From Sulfurimonadaceae bacterium (lineage in GTDB: Bacteria > Campylobacterota > Campylobacteria > Campylobacterales > Sulfurimonadaceae): 6,388 nt of DNA. Position 1 is the stretch's first letter. The number at the start of each line of letters is the position of its first letter. The stretch is taken from NCBI GenBank assembly GCA_030610325.1, contig JAUWRZ010000127.1, positions 1 to 6,388 on the forward strand. Reading direction: 5' to 3'. The notes below the pieces were generated by a model. The model had not been told where the DNA came from, searched no databases, and saw only the letters and a list, made by a program, of their open reading frames with translations. Both the position numbers and the translations under genes were made by a program. Positions 1 to 6,388 of this stretch are shown piece by piece.

Positions 1-279
1 GAAGACGATGACGAGCATGTACTTCCGCCAATGGACATAAGCCTACTTGACGACCTTGATGATGAAGCTGTCACTCAAGAAGAGCTCCCTATACATACAC
101 CTGATAAGCTTGAAGACGATACCGAGCACGTACTTCCACCGATGGATATGAGCCTGCTTGACGACCTTGACACTGGCCCTGTCACTCAGGAGATACCTTC
201 TACTGAGTCCCTTGATGACTTTGGGATCGATGAGGAGTATGAACTTCCGCCGATGGATATCAGTCAGCTTGATGATGAA
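1..279 (+). repeat. In-frame tandem repeat, 111-bp period (37 residues), about 2.5 units visible
   Basis: The repeat core LPPMDxSxLDD occurs three times. Its methionine codons are at 31, 142 and 253, exactly 111 bases apart each time. Units are 1-111, 112-222 and a shorter 223-279. In the first 27 codons, units 1 and 2 match at roughly four bases in five by eye, and about 8 of the 13 differing codons are synonymous. That suggests the peptide, not merely the DNA, has been conserved. Unit 3 is more diverged (Q for L in the LLDD motif) and runs into a PPKEPEPE linker. The array starts before the window, so its full copy number is unknown. Confidence 0.9.
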
Positions 280-621
280 CAGCCTCCAAAAGAGCCTGAA
301 CCTGAAGTAAAAACACTTCCAACACTGCATTTCGATGCACAGAAAGCTGCCGATGAGCTGGGTCTGGATATTGGACTTATCAATGAGTTGGCACAAGACT
401 TTGCCAAGGACGCAAATCAACTCAAAAGTGACTTTGAAGTAGCCATCTTATCCCTTCAAAGTAGTAATTGGCAAAAGACCGCTTCACAACTTAAAGGCGT
501 TGCCGATAATCTCCGTATGCAGGAGATCGCAACTACACTGCAGACACTGACACAGACGACCGATCCAGAGCAGGCAGAACAGGTGATGCATCAGCTTTAT
601 AGCTATGTTGACCAATTATAA
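1..621 (+). CDS. Repeat-containing acidic protein with C-terminal HPt-like domain lacking the phospho-histidine (5'-partial)
   Basis: The reading frame is open from the first base and ends at TAA 619-621, giving 206 visible codons. The start lies before the window: a repeat unit is already under way at base 1, and the ATG at 31 sits inside the repeat with no Shine-Dalgarno before it. Residues 1 to about 93 (counted from base 1) are very acidic and hold three units of a 37-residue repeat with the core LPPMDIS-LLDDLD. A proline- and glutamate-rich linker follows. Residues about 109-206 resemble an HPt four-helix domain: GLDIGLINELAQDFAKDA is the usual first helix, and ASQLKGVADNL matches the HPt signature A-H-x-LKG-x-A. 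The histidine of that signature is serine here (codon 484-486, residue 162). HPt domains normally shuttle phosphate between receivers; this one should not at that site. It is probably cytoplasmic and lies 24 bases before the hybrid kinase, suggesting co-transcription and a role with its receivers. HPt-like fold fairly sure; function inferred. Confidence 0.8.
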   Translation, partial: EDDDEHVLPPMDISLLDDLDDEAVTQEELPIHTPDKLEDDTEHVLPPMDMSLLDDLDTGPVTQEIPSTESLDDFGIDEEYELPPMDISQLDDEQPPKEPEPEVKTLPTLHFDAQKAADELGLDIGLINELAQDFAKDANQLKSDFEVAILSLQSSNWQKTASQLKGVADNLRMQEIATTLQTLTQTTDPEQAEQVMHQLYSYVDQL

Positions 622-633
622 GACAACAACAGT

Positions 634-638
634 GAGGA
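634..638 (+). promoter_or_regulatory. Ribosome binding site of the hybrid kinase gene
   Basis: GAGGA lies 7 bases before ATG 646 in the 24-base gap after the preceding stop codon. It supports 646 as the start, which also places the first membrane segment right after a short basic N-terminus. No promoter-like sequence fits in this gap, in keeping with read-through from the upstream gene. Confidence 0.7.
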
Positions 639-645
639 AACCGTT

Positions 646-3600
646 ATGCAACTAGGCTTAAAAAATAGACTCCGTATTATCAGTCTCTTACCCATTCTGA
701 TCCTTTTTACACTATCGAGCTACTATGTCTACTCCTCATTTATGAGCTATCAGACCTCTCAGGCACTTCAGCTGAAACTTGAGGAGGATAGACAACTCAA
801 TACACTGATAGGACATCTATCCCGGGAACGGGGAATGACCGTCATGTACATAGGCAGACCTACAGAGAAGACCCACCTTGGTCTTATCGCACAGCGTGCC
901 TTGGTCGACACCACGGCAGACAGGTACTTTACCTTTACCAAACTAAACAAAGAGCTTCACGATCACAGTAATGGGACCGCGGCCTGTCAGACATGTACGA
1001 ATATCAAGGCGCTCTCCGCCTATATCCAGAACATCCGCGCTGCACGACCACTCGTCGATGCCCGTAAAGTCGATTTTGATAACATCTTCTATAAGATCTA
1101 TGGCAAAGCTCAACAGCAGATCATTTCCCAGCTTGAACAGATAATAAGCATCGAAGTAGATGAAGTCATCACCTCTCTGGCGACGACCTACCTCTCTCTC
1201 GCACGAGCAAAAGAGTTCACTGGTGCCGAGCGGGACCTTATCACCTACACACTGGCAAGATCTGAGAAATTCAGCCAAAAAGACCTTAACAGATGGATCG
1301 CCCTTATCGGAAAAGCAGGTGCCATCAATTACGACACACTTCTTGGCAATGATATAAAACGCTCCCTCAATGGCCTGTTCAAACATGAGGACAATCTCGA
1401 ACTGTTTGAAGACATCGCCATTCAACGTACACATATCATGCAAGCCATAAATAGTGGACAGTACAAGATAGAGCCTGTTGAGTGGTTTACCATCGTCTCG
1501 GAAAAAGTCAATCTGATCGATGATGCTGAACAGCTTATCTTTGATGCCATGTATACCAGGTCCGACCAGGTGCAATCAGATGTATTGAAACTGCTGGCAG
1601 TCGCTATCATCCTTTGGGTCTTCTCAATACTCATCGCCATCCTTGGGATGTTCATGTCCAATGATATTGCACGAAACATCAAAAACCTTGAAGCCGTACT
1701 AAGACGGGCAGCCGAAGGGACACATGACGCCGAAGAGGGTGAGGTCATCGGTAGTAATATCAACCTTGATACAGCGGAAGGTACCGCACAAGCCTATATG
1801 ATGCTGGAAAAAGTCATCGAGCAGACTCGGCTTGATAAAGAGTTCGCCCAGGAAGCCAGTGAGGCTAAGTCGATGTTCCTGGCCAATATGTCACATGAGA
1901 TACGGACACCGCTTAACGGTATCGTCGGTTTTACCGAACTCTTGAAAGACACAAGACTCCAGGATGAACAGCGAGAGTTCATCGATATCATCGAGAAAAG
2001 TTCTGAGAACCTGCTGGAGATCATCAATAACATCCTCGACCTATCCAAGATCGAAAGTAATAAACTCGAGATCGAAGATATAGTCTTTAACCCTGTCGAG
2101 GAGTTTGAGAGCGCTGTCGAAGTCTATGCAGTACGTGCCTCAGAAAAGCATATCGACCTTGGTTGTTTTGTCGATCCGATGCTCGAACGTCCCCTTAAAG
2201 GTGATCCGACCAAGATCAAAGAGGTCATCATCAACCTGCTCTCAAATGCTGTCAAGTTTACCAACAGTGGTGGTGCCATCAATGTAGACATCCGACGCAT
2301 CAAAAGTAGTAAGGCCAACCACACTAAAGTCAAGTTCCAGGTCGAAGACAGCGGGATAGGTGTCACCAGTGAACAAAAAGCCAAGATCTTTGAAGCCTTT
2401 GGTCAAGCAGATACATCCATCACACGTAAATATGGAGGTACGGGTCTTGGCCTTACCATATCCAGCCGTTTTACTGAGTTGATGGGTGGACAGCTCAATC
2501 TTGAAAGTGAGCCTGGGAAAGGCACTACCTTCTTCTTTACTCTGGAATTTGAGGAAGTCGATACCCTTAGTGAGTCTCATCGCGGCACCTTTGATAACAT
2601 CAACGCTATCATCCTTGAAGATGCCAATACAAAGAAAGTCCAAGAGACAAACTTGAGAGAGTATCTGGATTTCTACGGTGTCGAGTATGCATCGTTCAAG
2701 ACACTTGATGAGTACAAGGAGCTTGAGACACAAGTCGACTATGATCTCCTTTTTATAGACTATGATCTCACTGATGAGGGTGCCATCAGAGAGTTTGAAC
2801 ATATATCTGAGCAGATGGTACTTATCACCAAGTCCTACTATATGAAGAAGATCGACTCTATGGACCTCGATGTCTTCAAAGTCATCTACGAACCGCTTAA
2901 TGGCAGTAAGATAAAAGCTGTACTTGACTCCTATGATGTCGAAGAGTCTAAAGAGACAAAAGCCAAAAGAAGTCGACAGACCGGCTTTGATGAGAGACAT
3001 GCCAAGTTCGATGCAAAAGTACTTGTGGCAGAAGATAATATCATCAATCAGAAACTTATCCGTCGTACACTCGAAGACCTCAGCCTTACAGTCAGTGTGG
3101 CTGCCAATGGTCTCGAAGCATTTGAAAAACGTAAAAATGGTGACTTTGACCTGATCTTCATGGATATACAGATGCCTGTACTCGATGGAGTAGAAGCTAC
3201 ACAGGAGATACTTGATTATGAAGAGGACTTTGACCAACCCCATGTCCCAATAATCGCTCTGACTGCCAACGCACTCAAAGGTGACCGTGAACGATTTATG
3301 GAAGCGGGAATGGACGAGTATACTACCAAGCCTCTCGTACGTACCGAAATAGTGGGTCTTCTGAACCACTTCCTGGCTGATAGACTTATACCTGATACAG
3401 AGTCTCTAGAGGAGAGTCCAATAGACGAAGAGAGCTCATTTGAACCTGACATCGTAACTCCTCCTAAAGAAGAGGTCGAGATAACAGTAGAGAGTGATGC
3501 AGTAGTCGCCAGATCAGAGGTAGTGAGACCTGATAAAGAGGTCAAGACCCCTGCCAAGCCAAGAAAAGATATCATACTTGCCAAAAAAAGTGCCCTCGAA

Positions 3601-3891
3601 GGGAAACTTTTTGCACATCTTTTAACTGATCTTGGATACACTTTCACCACTGTGACTTCGGCAGATGAACTCCAAGCTACCACGATGGAAGATCCACATA
3701 AGCTTATACTCTTTGACAAAGAGTTGCCTGGACTGTCGTTAGAGTCCTTTGATCCTCAAGGAGCCTTCATGGTCATGATGGTCGATCCGTCCAAAGCGAT
3801 AGATGAGAGTGATAAGACCTACACAAGTGAGATCGTAAAAAACCTTATCAATAAAGACCTACTCCGTCTTGTATTTGAAAAATTTATTTAA
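646..3891 (+). CDS. Membrane hybrid sensor histidine kinase: NIT sensor, HisKA-HATPase, three receiver-like domains
   Basis: 1081 residues, complete. TM1 is at about 10-30 and TM2 at about 316-337. Between them lies a periplasmic helical domain of the NIT (nitrate/nitrite sensing) type: [13 protein letters not shown] (57-69) carries the typical ERG motif, and [10 protein letters not shown] (190-199) is the second-half counterpart. A cytoplasmic helical linker (338-400, at most HAMP-like) leads to HisKA with SHEIRTP, phospho-accepting His417 and the HExxT motif. The ATPase shows the N box (Asn530, Asn534), DSGIG (568-572), F box (581-585) and GGTGLGL (597-603). Receiver 1 (about 652-760) keeps Glu658/Asp659, Asp705 and Thr728 but has Glu749 where Lys is expected. 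Receiver 2 (about 790-910) is complete: Glu796/Asp797, Asp840, Thr873, Lys895. After an acidic linker (912-974), receiver-like domain 3 (975-1081) has lysines 980-981 instead of the acidic pair but keeps Asp1024. The protein should autophosphorylate and pass phosphate to Asp840. The natural ligand is not proven; NIT domains are linked to nitrate/nitrite, but other ligands are possible. Likely partners are the flanking HPt-like protein and response regulator. Confidence 0.93.
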   Translation: MQLGLKNRLRIISLLPILILFTLSSYYVYSSFMSYQTSQALQLKLEEDRQLNTLIGHLSRERGMTVMYIGRPTEKTHLGLIAQRALVDTTADRYFTFTKLNKELHDHSNGTAACQTCTNIKALSAYIQNIRAARPLVDARKVDFDNIFYKIYGKAQQQIISQLEQIISIEVDEVITSLATTYLSLARAKEFTGAERDLITYTLARSEKFSQKDLNRWIALIGKAGAINYDTLLGNDIKRSLNGLFKHEDNLELFEDIAIQRTHIMQAINSGQYKIEPVEWFTIVSEKVNLIDDAEQLIFDAMYTRSDQVQSDVLKLLAVAIILWVFSILIAILGMFMSNDIARNIKNLEAVLRRAAEGTHDAEEGEVIGSNINLDTAEGTAQAYMMLEKVIEQTRLDKEFAQEASEAKSMFLANMSHEIRTPLNGIVGFTELLKDTRLQDEQREFIDIIEKSSENLLEIINNILDLSKIESNKLEIEDIVFNPVEEFESAVEVYAVRASEKHIDLGCFVDPMLERPLKGDPTKIKEVIINLLSNAVKFTNSGGAINVDIRRIKSSKANHTKVKFQVEDSGIGVTSEQKAKIFEAFGQADTSITRKYGGTGLGLTISSRFTELMGGQLNLESEPGKGTTFFFTLEFEEVDTLSESHRGTFDNINAIILEDANTKKVQETNLREYLDFYGVEYASFKTLDEYKELETQVDYDLLFIDYDLTDEGAIREFEHISEQMVLITKSYYMKKIDSMDLDVFKVIYEPLNGSKIKAVLDSYDVEESKETKAKRSRQTGFDERHAKFDAKVLVAEDNIINQKLIRRTLEDLSLTVSVAANGLEAFEKRKNGDFDLIFMDIQMPVLDGVEATQEILDYEEDFDQPHVPIIALTANALKGDRERFMEAGMDEYTTKPLVRTEIVGLLNHFLADRLIPDTESLEESPIDEESSFEPDIVTPPKEEVEITVESDAVVARSEVVRPDKEVKTPAKPRKDIILAKKSALEGKLFAHLLTDLGYTFTTVTSADELQATTMEDPHKLILFDKELPGLSLESFDPQGAFMVMMVDPSKAIDESDKTYTSEIVKNLINKDLLRLVFEKFI

Positions 3892-3898
3892 GGGAAGG
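3891..3898 (+). promoter_or_regulatory. Ribosome binding site overlapping the kinase stop codon
   Basis: AGGGAAGG begins on the last base of the kinase TAA stop (3889-3891) and ends 2 bases before ATG 3901; its AGGG part is 6 bases away. With a gap of only 9 bases between the genes, ribosomes finishing the kinase could re-initiate here, so translational coupling is plausible. Confidence 0.6.
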
Positions 3899-3900
3899 TA

Positions 3901-4278
3901 ATGGCTGAAAGATCTTTAAAAATATTGATAGTCGATGACGATATGATCAATCTGAAACTTCTCAAGTCGATGCTTATGAAAGCACCAATAGTCTCATCGA
4001 TAGTCGAAGCGATGAATGGTGCTGATGCTATCGATGCCCTGAAACTACATGATGACATCGATATTGTCTTACTTGATATCATCATGCCGGTCATGGGTGG
4101 TATCGAGATGCTCAAGGTAGTCAGAGCTGATCAGAACCTAAGGCAGGTCCCTATTATCGTACTGACGACTGATGAGACTAAAAAGACAGAAGCGCTAGAG
4201 ACTGGAGCCAACGGTTTTCTGATGAAACCCATCCGTGAACGCGAACTGCTTCCCAAGATCAAGCAACTTATCCTCTAA
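3901..4278 (+). CDS. Single-domain response regulator (CheY-like receiver)
   Basis: 125 residues, which is just the length of one receiver domain, with no output domain. All active-site residues are present: Asp12/Asp13/Asp14 in ILIVDDD (the metal-binding acidic cluster), Asp59 in VLLDIIMP (phospho-acceptor), Thr89 in IVLTTD and Lys109 in LMKPI. It should therefore be phosphorylated on Asp59, in the cytoplasm. It follows the hybrid kinase by 9 bases, which makes that kinase the obvious phosphodonor, directly or via an HPt protein. With no DNA-binding or enzymatic domain, it must act by binding another protein (as CheY does) or serve as a phosphate carrier or sink. Relation to chemotaxis CheY specifically is not shown, so no symbol is given. 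The gene ends at TAA 4276-4278, 44 bases from the end of the converging lon gene. Confidence 0.93.
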   Translation: MAERSLKILIVDDDMINLKLLKSMLMKAPIVSSIVEAMNGADAIDALKLHDDIDIVLLDIIMPVMGGIEMLKVVRADQNLRQVPIIVLTTDETKKTEALETGANGFLMKPIRERELLPKIKQLIL

Positions 4279-4282
4279 CTAC

Positions 4283-4337
4283 CTAGAAGAGCATCTAGCT
4301 AAAGGCTCTACTCTCTTCGTCTTTACCCCTCTTCTAG
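4283..4337. other. Inverted repeat between convergent genes; possible weak bidirectional terminator
   Basis: CTAGAAGAG at 4283-4291 is perfectly repeated in inverse at 4329-4337 (CTCTTCTAG), with a 37-base spacer. The right arm covers the last codons of lon, so the stem would join the intergenic gap to the lon 3' coding end. Shorter competing stems exist: AGAGC 4288-4292 with GCTCT 4305-4309, and GAAGAG 4286-4291 with CTCTTC 4313-4318. No clear U-tract follows on either strand, so intrinsic termination is doubtful. This is the only candidate terminator in the convergent gap. CTAG occurs three times here (4283, 4295, 4334). Confidence 0.3.
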
Positions 4338-6388
4338 AAGCATATGAGCAGTCACCTCTTCTACACGCGTGACAGGGATTATCTCGACTACCTCTTTGAC
4401 CTCATCGGGAATATCCTCAAGATCACGTTCATAGTTCTTTTGTGGTATTAATACTTCGCGCATACCTGCACGCTGAGCAGCAATAAGCTTCTCTTTCAGA
4501 CCACCGATAGGCAGGACCTTACCACTTAAGGACAACTCTCCTGTCATAGCGACATCTGAGCGGACTTTCTTACCACTGAGTATCGAGGCGATGGTCGTTG
4601 CCATCGCAATACCCGCACTCGGTCCATCTTTAGGTGTAGCACCGTCAGGCACATGGATATGCAGGTCATAACGCTTATAGACCTCGCTGACATCGACTTT
4701 GATCCCATCATCTCTCTCTTTAAGGGTCCTGGGAATATTGGCACTCCCTACCGATAGACTTCCCGTATCGATCATAGTCTTTACTACACTCATAGCAATA
4801 CGTGCAGACTCTTTCATCACCTCACCCAGACTTCCGGTAAGTTGCATCGTACCTTTTCCTTTGATACGGATCGCCTCGATCTTCAATACATCACCACCGA
4901 CAGCCGTCCAGGCCAATCCGTTTACCACGCCTACAAGCGGAATGCTGTCAGTCTTGTCGATCTCAAAGACTGTCTTGTCCAGGAATGACTTCAGGTTTTT
5001 TATGGAGACCGAGACTTTAGGTATCTCTGGGTTCTCCAAGATCTGCTTTGCAGCCTTACGGATCAGATCAGCCATACGTCGACGCAGATTACGGACTCCT
5101 GCTTCACGAGTATAACTGTTGATCACCTCTTTAAGTGCAGTCTTTGAGATAGAGAGTTCTGATGGCTTTATCCCGTGTTTTTTCAGCTCCTGAGGTAACA
5201 GGTAACGCTTGGCTATCTCAAACTTCTCCTGTGGTGTATAACTACTCAGGCCGATAAACTCCATACGGTCTCTCAACGGAGGCGGTATCTTACCTACATC
5301 ATTGGCCGTTGCTATAAAGATCGCTTTACTCAGATCTATATTGAAGTTGAGATAATAGTCTCTGAAACTTGTGTTCTGCTCTGGATCTAAGATCTCCAGT
5401 AGGACCGCTGTAGGGTCTCCCCGATGCGACATCGACACTTTATCGATCTCATCAAGGACGATGACAGGGTTGATCTTCTTGGCATCGATCAGGCCCTGGA
5501 CAATACGACCCGGCATAGCTCCTATGTAGGTACGACGATGCCCTCTTAACTCATTGACATCCTCCAGACCACCCAGTGCGATACGTACCAATGGACGCTT
5601 CAACGCTGTTGCTATTGAGTTTGCCAAAGAGGTCTTACCAACACCAGGAGGGCCTGCAAAACATAAGATGGCACCGCCACCTTCTTTGTTCTCTATACCA
5701 CGAAGCTCAAGCAGCTCTTTGACTGAGAAATACTCAGCAATACGCTCTTTAGGCTTTTTCAATGAGAAGTGGTCAGTATCAAGCTGTTTCTCCACATCTG
5801 CGATCTTTAAAGCTTTCTTCGCCTCATCGCCAAAAGGGATGTCAAGGACCCATTCAAGATAACTCTGGATCATCCCTGCATCAGCAGAGTCCGGGTGCAT
5901 CCTGGAGAATCGTTCTAGCTGTTTATCGATCTCCTTATAAGCATCCTCACCCATCTTCTCTTTTTTTGCATCCAGTCTTTTACGATACTCCTCTATCTCT
6001 TCATCACGTTGGGTATCTGTACCAAGCTCCTGCTGGATCTGTTTGAGCTGCTCTTTGAGAAAATACTCTTTATTGACTTTCTCCATGCGATTATGCACTT
6101 TAGAGCGGATCTCTTTTTGCAATCTTGACGCCTCGATCTCTTCGATCAAAAAGTCGATCAGCATCAAGAATCGCTGCTCTATATCATCTTCGATAAAGAG
6201 TGCATAGGCCTGCTCTTTCTTCAGCTTGACAGAACTACTGACAAGATCAGCTATGCGGTCATACTCATGGTTCTCTTCGATGGTACGTAGCAGATCAGCC
6301 GGAAAATAATTGCTTGTCTGGGAGAGCTTACGCACTTTTTCACGGAGCACTTCCAAGATAGCGTCCATCTTTAAAGCCTGAATAGGTA
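4323..6388 (-). CDS. lon: ATP-dependent endopeptidase La (Lon protease), 5' end beyond window
   Basis: Lon is a cytoplasmic hexameric AAA+ serine protease that unfolds and degrades damaged and regulatory proteins. The frame ends at the stop 4323-4325 and stays open to the right edge. The ATG at 6368 begins 681 residues, but six more in-frame codons (PIQALK) precede it and no Shine-Dalgarno stands before it. By alignment from memory to E. coli Lon, about 117 N-terminal residues lie outside, so 6368 is an internal Met. Numbering from that Met, the N-domain remainder and coiled-coil are about 1-195 and the AAA+ module about 200-410. The latter has Walker A GPPGVGKTS (Lys245), Walker B VIVLDEID (Glu307), sensor FIATAND, the arginine-finger motif RDRMEF and sensor-2 region TREAGVRNLRRR. 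The S16 protease domain at about 480-678 has catalytic Ser584 in PKDGPSAG and Lys627 in GGLKEK, 43 residues apart as in E. coli. About 21 extra residues relative to E. coli Lon lie at roughly 536-560. It converges on the signalling operon; its promoter is not in view. Confidence 0.97.
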   Translation of the reverse strand, partial: PIQALKMDAILEVLREKVRKLSQTSNYFPADLLRTIEENHEYDRIADLVSSSVKLKKEQAYALFIEDDIEQRFLMLIDFLIEEIEASRLQKEIRSKVHNRMEKVNKEYFLKEQLKQIQQELGTDTQRDEEIEEYRKRLDAKKEKMGEDAYKEIDKQLERFSRMHPDSADAGMIQSYLEWVLDIPFGDEAKKALKIADVEKQLDTDHFSLKKPKERIAEYFSVKELLELRGIENKEGGGAILCFAGPPGVGKTSLANSIATALKRPLVRIALGGLEDVNELRGHRRTYIGAMPGRIVQGLIDAKKINPVIVLDEIDKVSMSHRGDPTAVLLEILDPEQNTSFRDYYLNFNIDLSKAIFIATANDVGKIPPPLRDRMEFIGLSSYTPQEKFEIAKRYLLPQELKKHGIKPSELSISKTALKEVINSYTREAGVRNLRRRMADLIRKAAKQILENPEIPKVSVSIKNLKSFLDKTVFEIDKTDSIPLVGVVNGLAWTAVGGDVLKIEAIRIKGKGTMQLTGSLGEVMKESARIAMSVVKTMIDTGSLSVGSANIPRTLKERDDGIKVDVSEVYKRYDLHIHVPDGATPKDGPSAGIAMATTIASILSGKKVRSDVAMTGELSLSGKVLPIGGLKEKLIAAQRAGMREVLIPQKNYERDLEDIPDEVKEVVEIIPVTRVEEVTAHMLLEEG

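Noticed and set aside
31..33. ATG at 31 as the true start of the first gene
   Set aside because: It falls inside the LPPMD repeat core, the frame is open to base 1 with repeat sequence before it, and no ribosome binding site precedes it.
985..999. c-type haem attachment site in the kinase periplasmic domain
   Set aside because: The motif is C-Q-T-C-T; the histidine required after the second cysteine of CxxCH is absent.
1657..1850. HAMP domain after the second membrane segment of the kinase
   Set aside because: The stretch is helical and links TM2 to HisKA, and [17 protein letters not shown] faintly resembles a HAMP second helix, but the usual proline and the DE-G motif are not clear. I call it only a signalling linker.
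2242..3369. 375-codon open frame on the minus strand inside the kinase gene
   Set aside because: It lies wholly opposite the ATPase and receiver domains of a clearly conserved gene, its product shows no recognisable motif and is rich in Cys, Phe, Tyr and Ile as expected from reading the complement, and no Shine-Dalgarno is evident. The same applies to the minus-strand frames at 943-1575 and 3216-3719.
3868..3900. Internal promoter for the response regulator in the AT-rich 3' end of the kinase gene
   Set aside because: The sequence is AT-rich but I see no convincing pair of -35 and -10 elements at proper spacing, and the 9-base gap fits co-transcription better.
4699..5115. Plus-strand open frames inside lon (also 5554-5862 and 5762-6046)
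   Set aside because: They are opposite conserved Lon AAA+ and protease sequence and encode low-information, Ser/Arg/Pro-rich products with no motif.
6366..6368. ATG at 6368 as the true start of lon, implying a natural N-terminally shortened Lon
   Set aside because: The frame stays open to the window edge, no Shine-Dalgarno is present, and the residues align with Lon about 117 positions into the normal protein. The truncation is a window-edge effect.

Overview
The window looks like a chromosomal segment from a member of the Campylobacterota (Epsilonproteobacteria), probably a free-living Sulfurovum/Sulfurimonas-type organism. This rests on my recognition of the Lon sequence style and of the NIT-sensor hybrid kinase, not on a marker gene, so the genus is a guess. 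Base composition is moderate and looks even throughout, and I see no insertion sequence, integrase, tRNA or CRISPR.

Layout: three genes read rightward and one leftward gene converges on them. (1) 1-621 (+) is the 3' part of a gene that starts before the window. It encodes an acidic protein with a 37-residue repeat, ending in an HPt-like helical domain whose phospho-accepting histidine is replaced by serine. (2) 646-3891 (+) is a large membrane hybrid histidine kinase with a periplasmic NIT-type (nitrate/nitrite sensing) domain, a full HisKA/HATPase core and three receiver-like domains. Only the middle receiver has the complete catalytic set. (3) 3901-4278 (+) is a stand-alone, fully canonical receiver. 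(4) 4323-6388 (-) is the ATP-dependent protease Lon, cut at its N-terminal side by the right edge of the window. The rightward genes are separated by only 24 and 9 bases and look like one operon. A 44-base convergent gap separates them from lon. No stretch over 300 bases lacks a gene.

How the genes may work together (inference): the kinase senses a periplasmic signal through its NIT domain and autophosphorylates at His417. It can pass phosphate to Asp840 of its own middle receiver and/or, directly or through an HPt protein encoded elsewhere, to Asp59 of the small response regulator. The HPt-like protein of the same operon cannot carry phosphate at the usual site, so it is more likely a receiver-binding decoy, scaffold or modulator than a relay step, unless its unseen N-terminal part holds another domain. 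No DNA-binding output domain is visible, so the output is probably protein-protein signalling. Lon is a housekeeping neighbour with no evident link.

The most interesting material is the signalling operon: a pseudo-HPt fused to repeated acidic motifs, a kinase with two degenerate receivers around one intact one, and a CxxC with nearby histidines in the periplasmic sensor.
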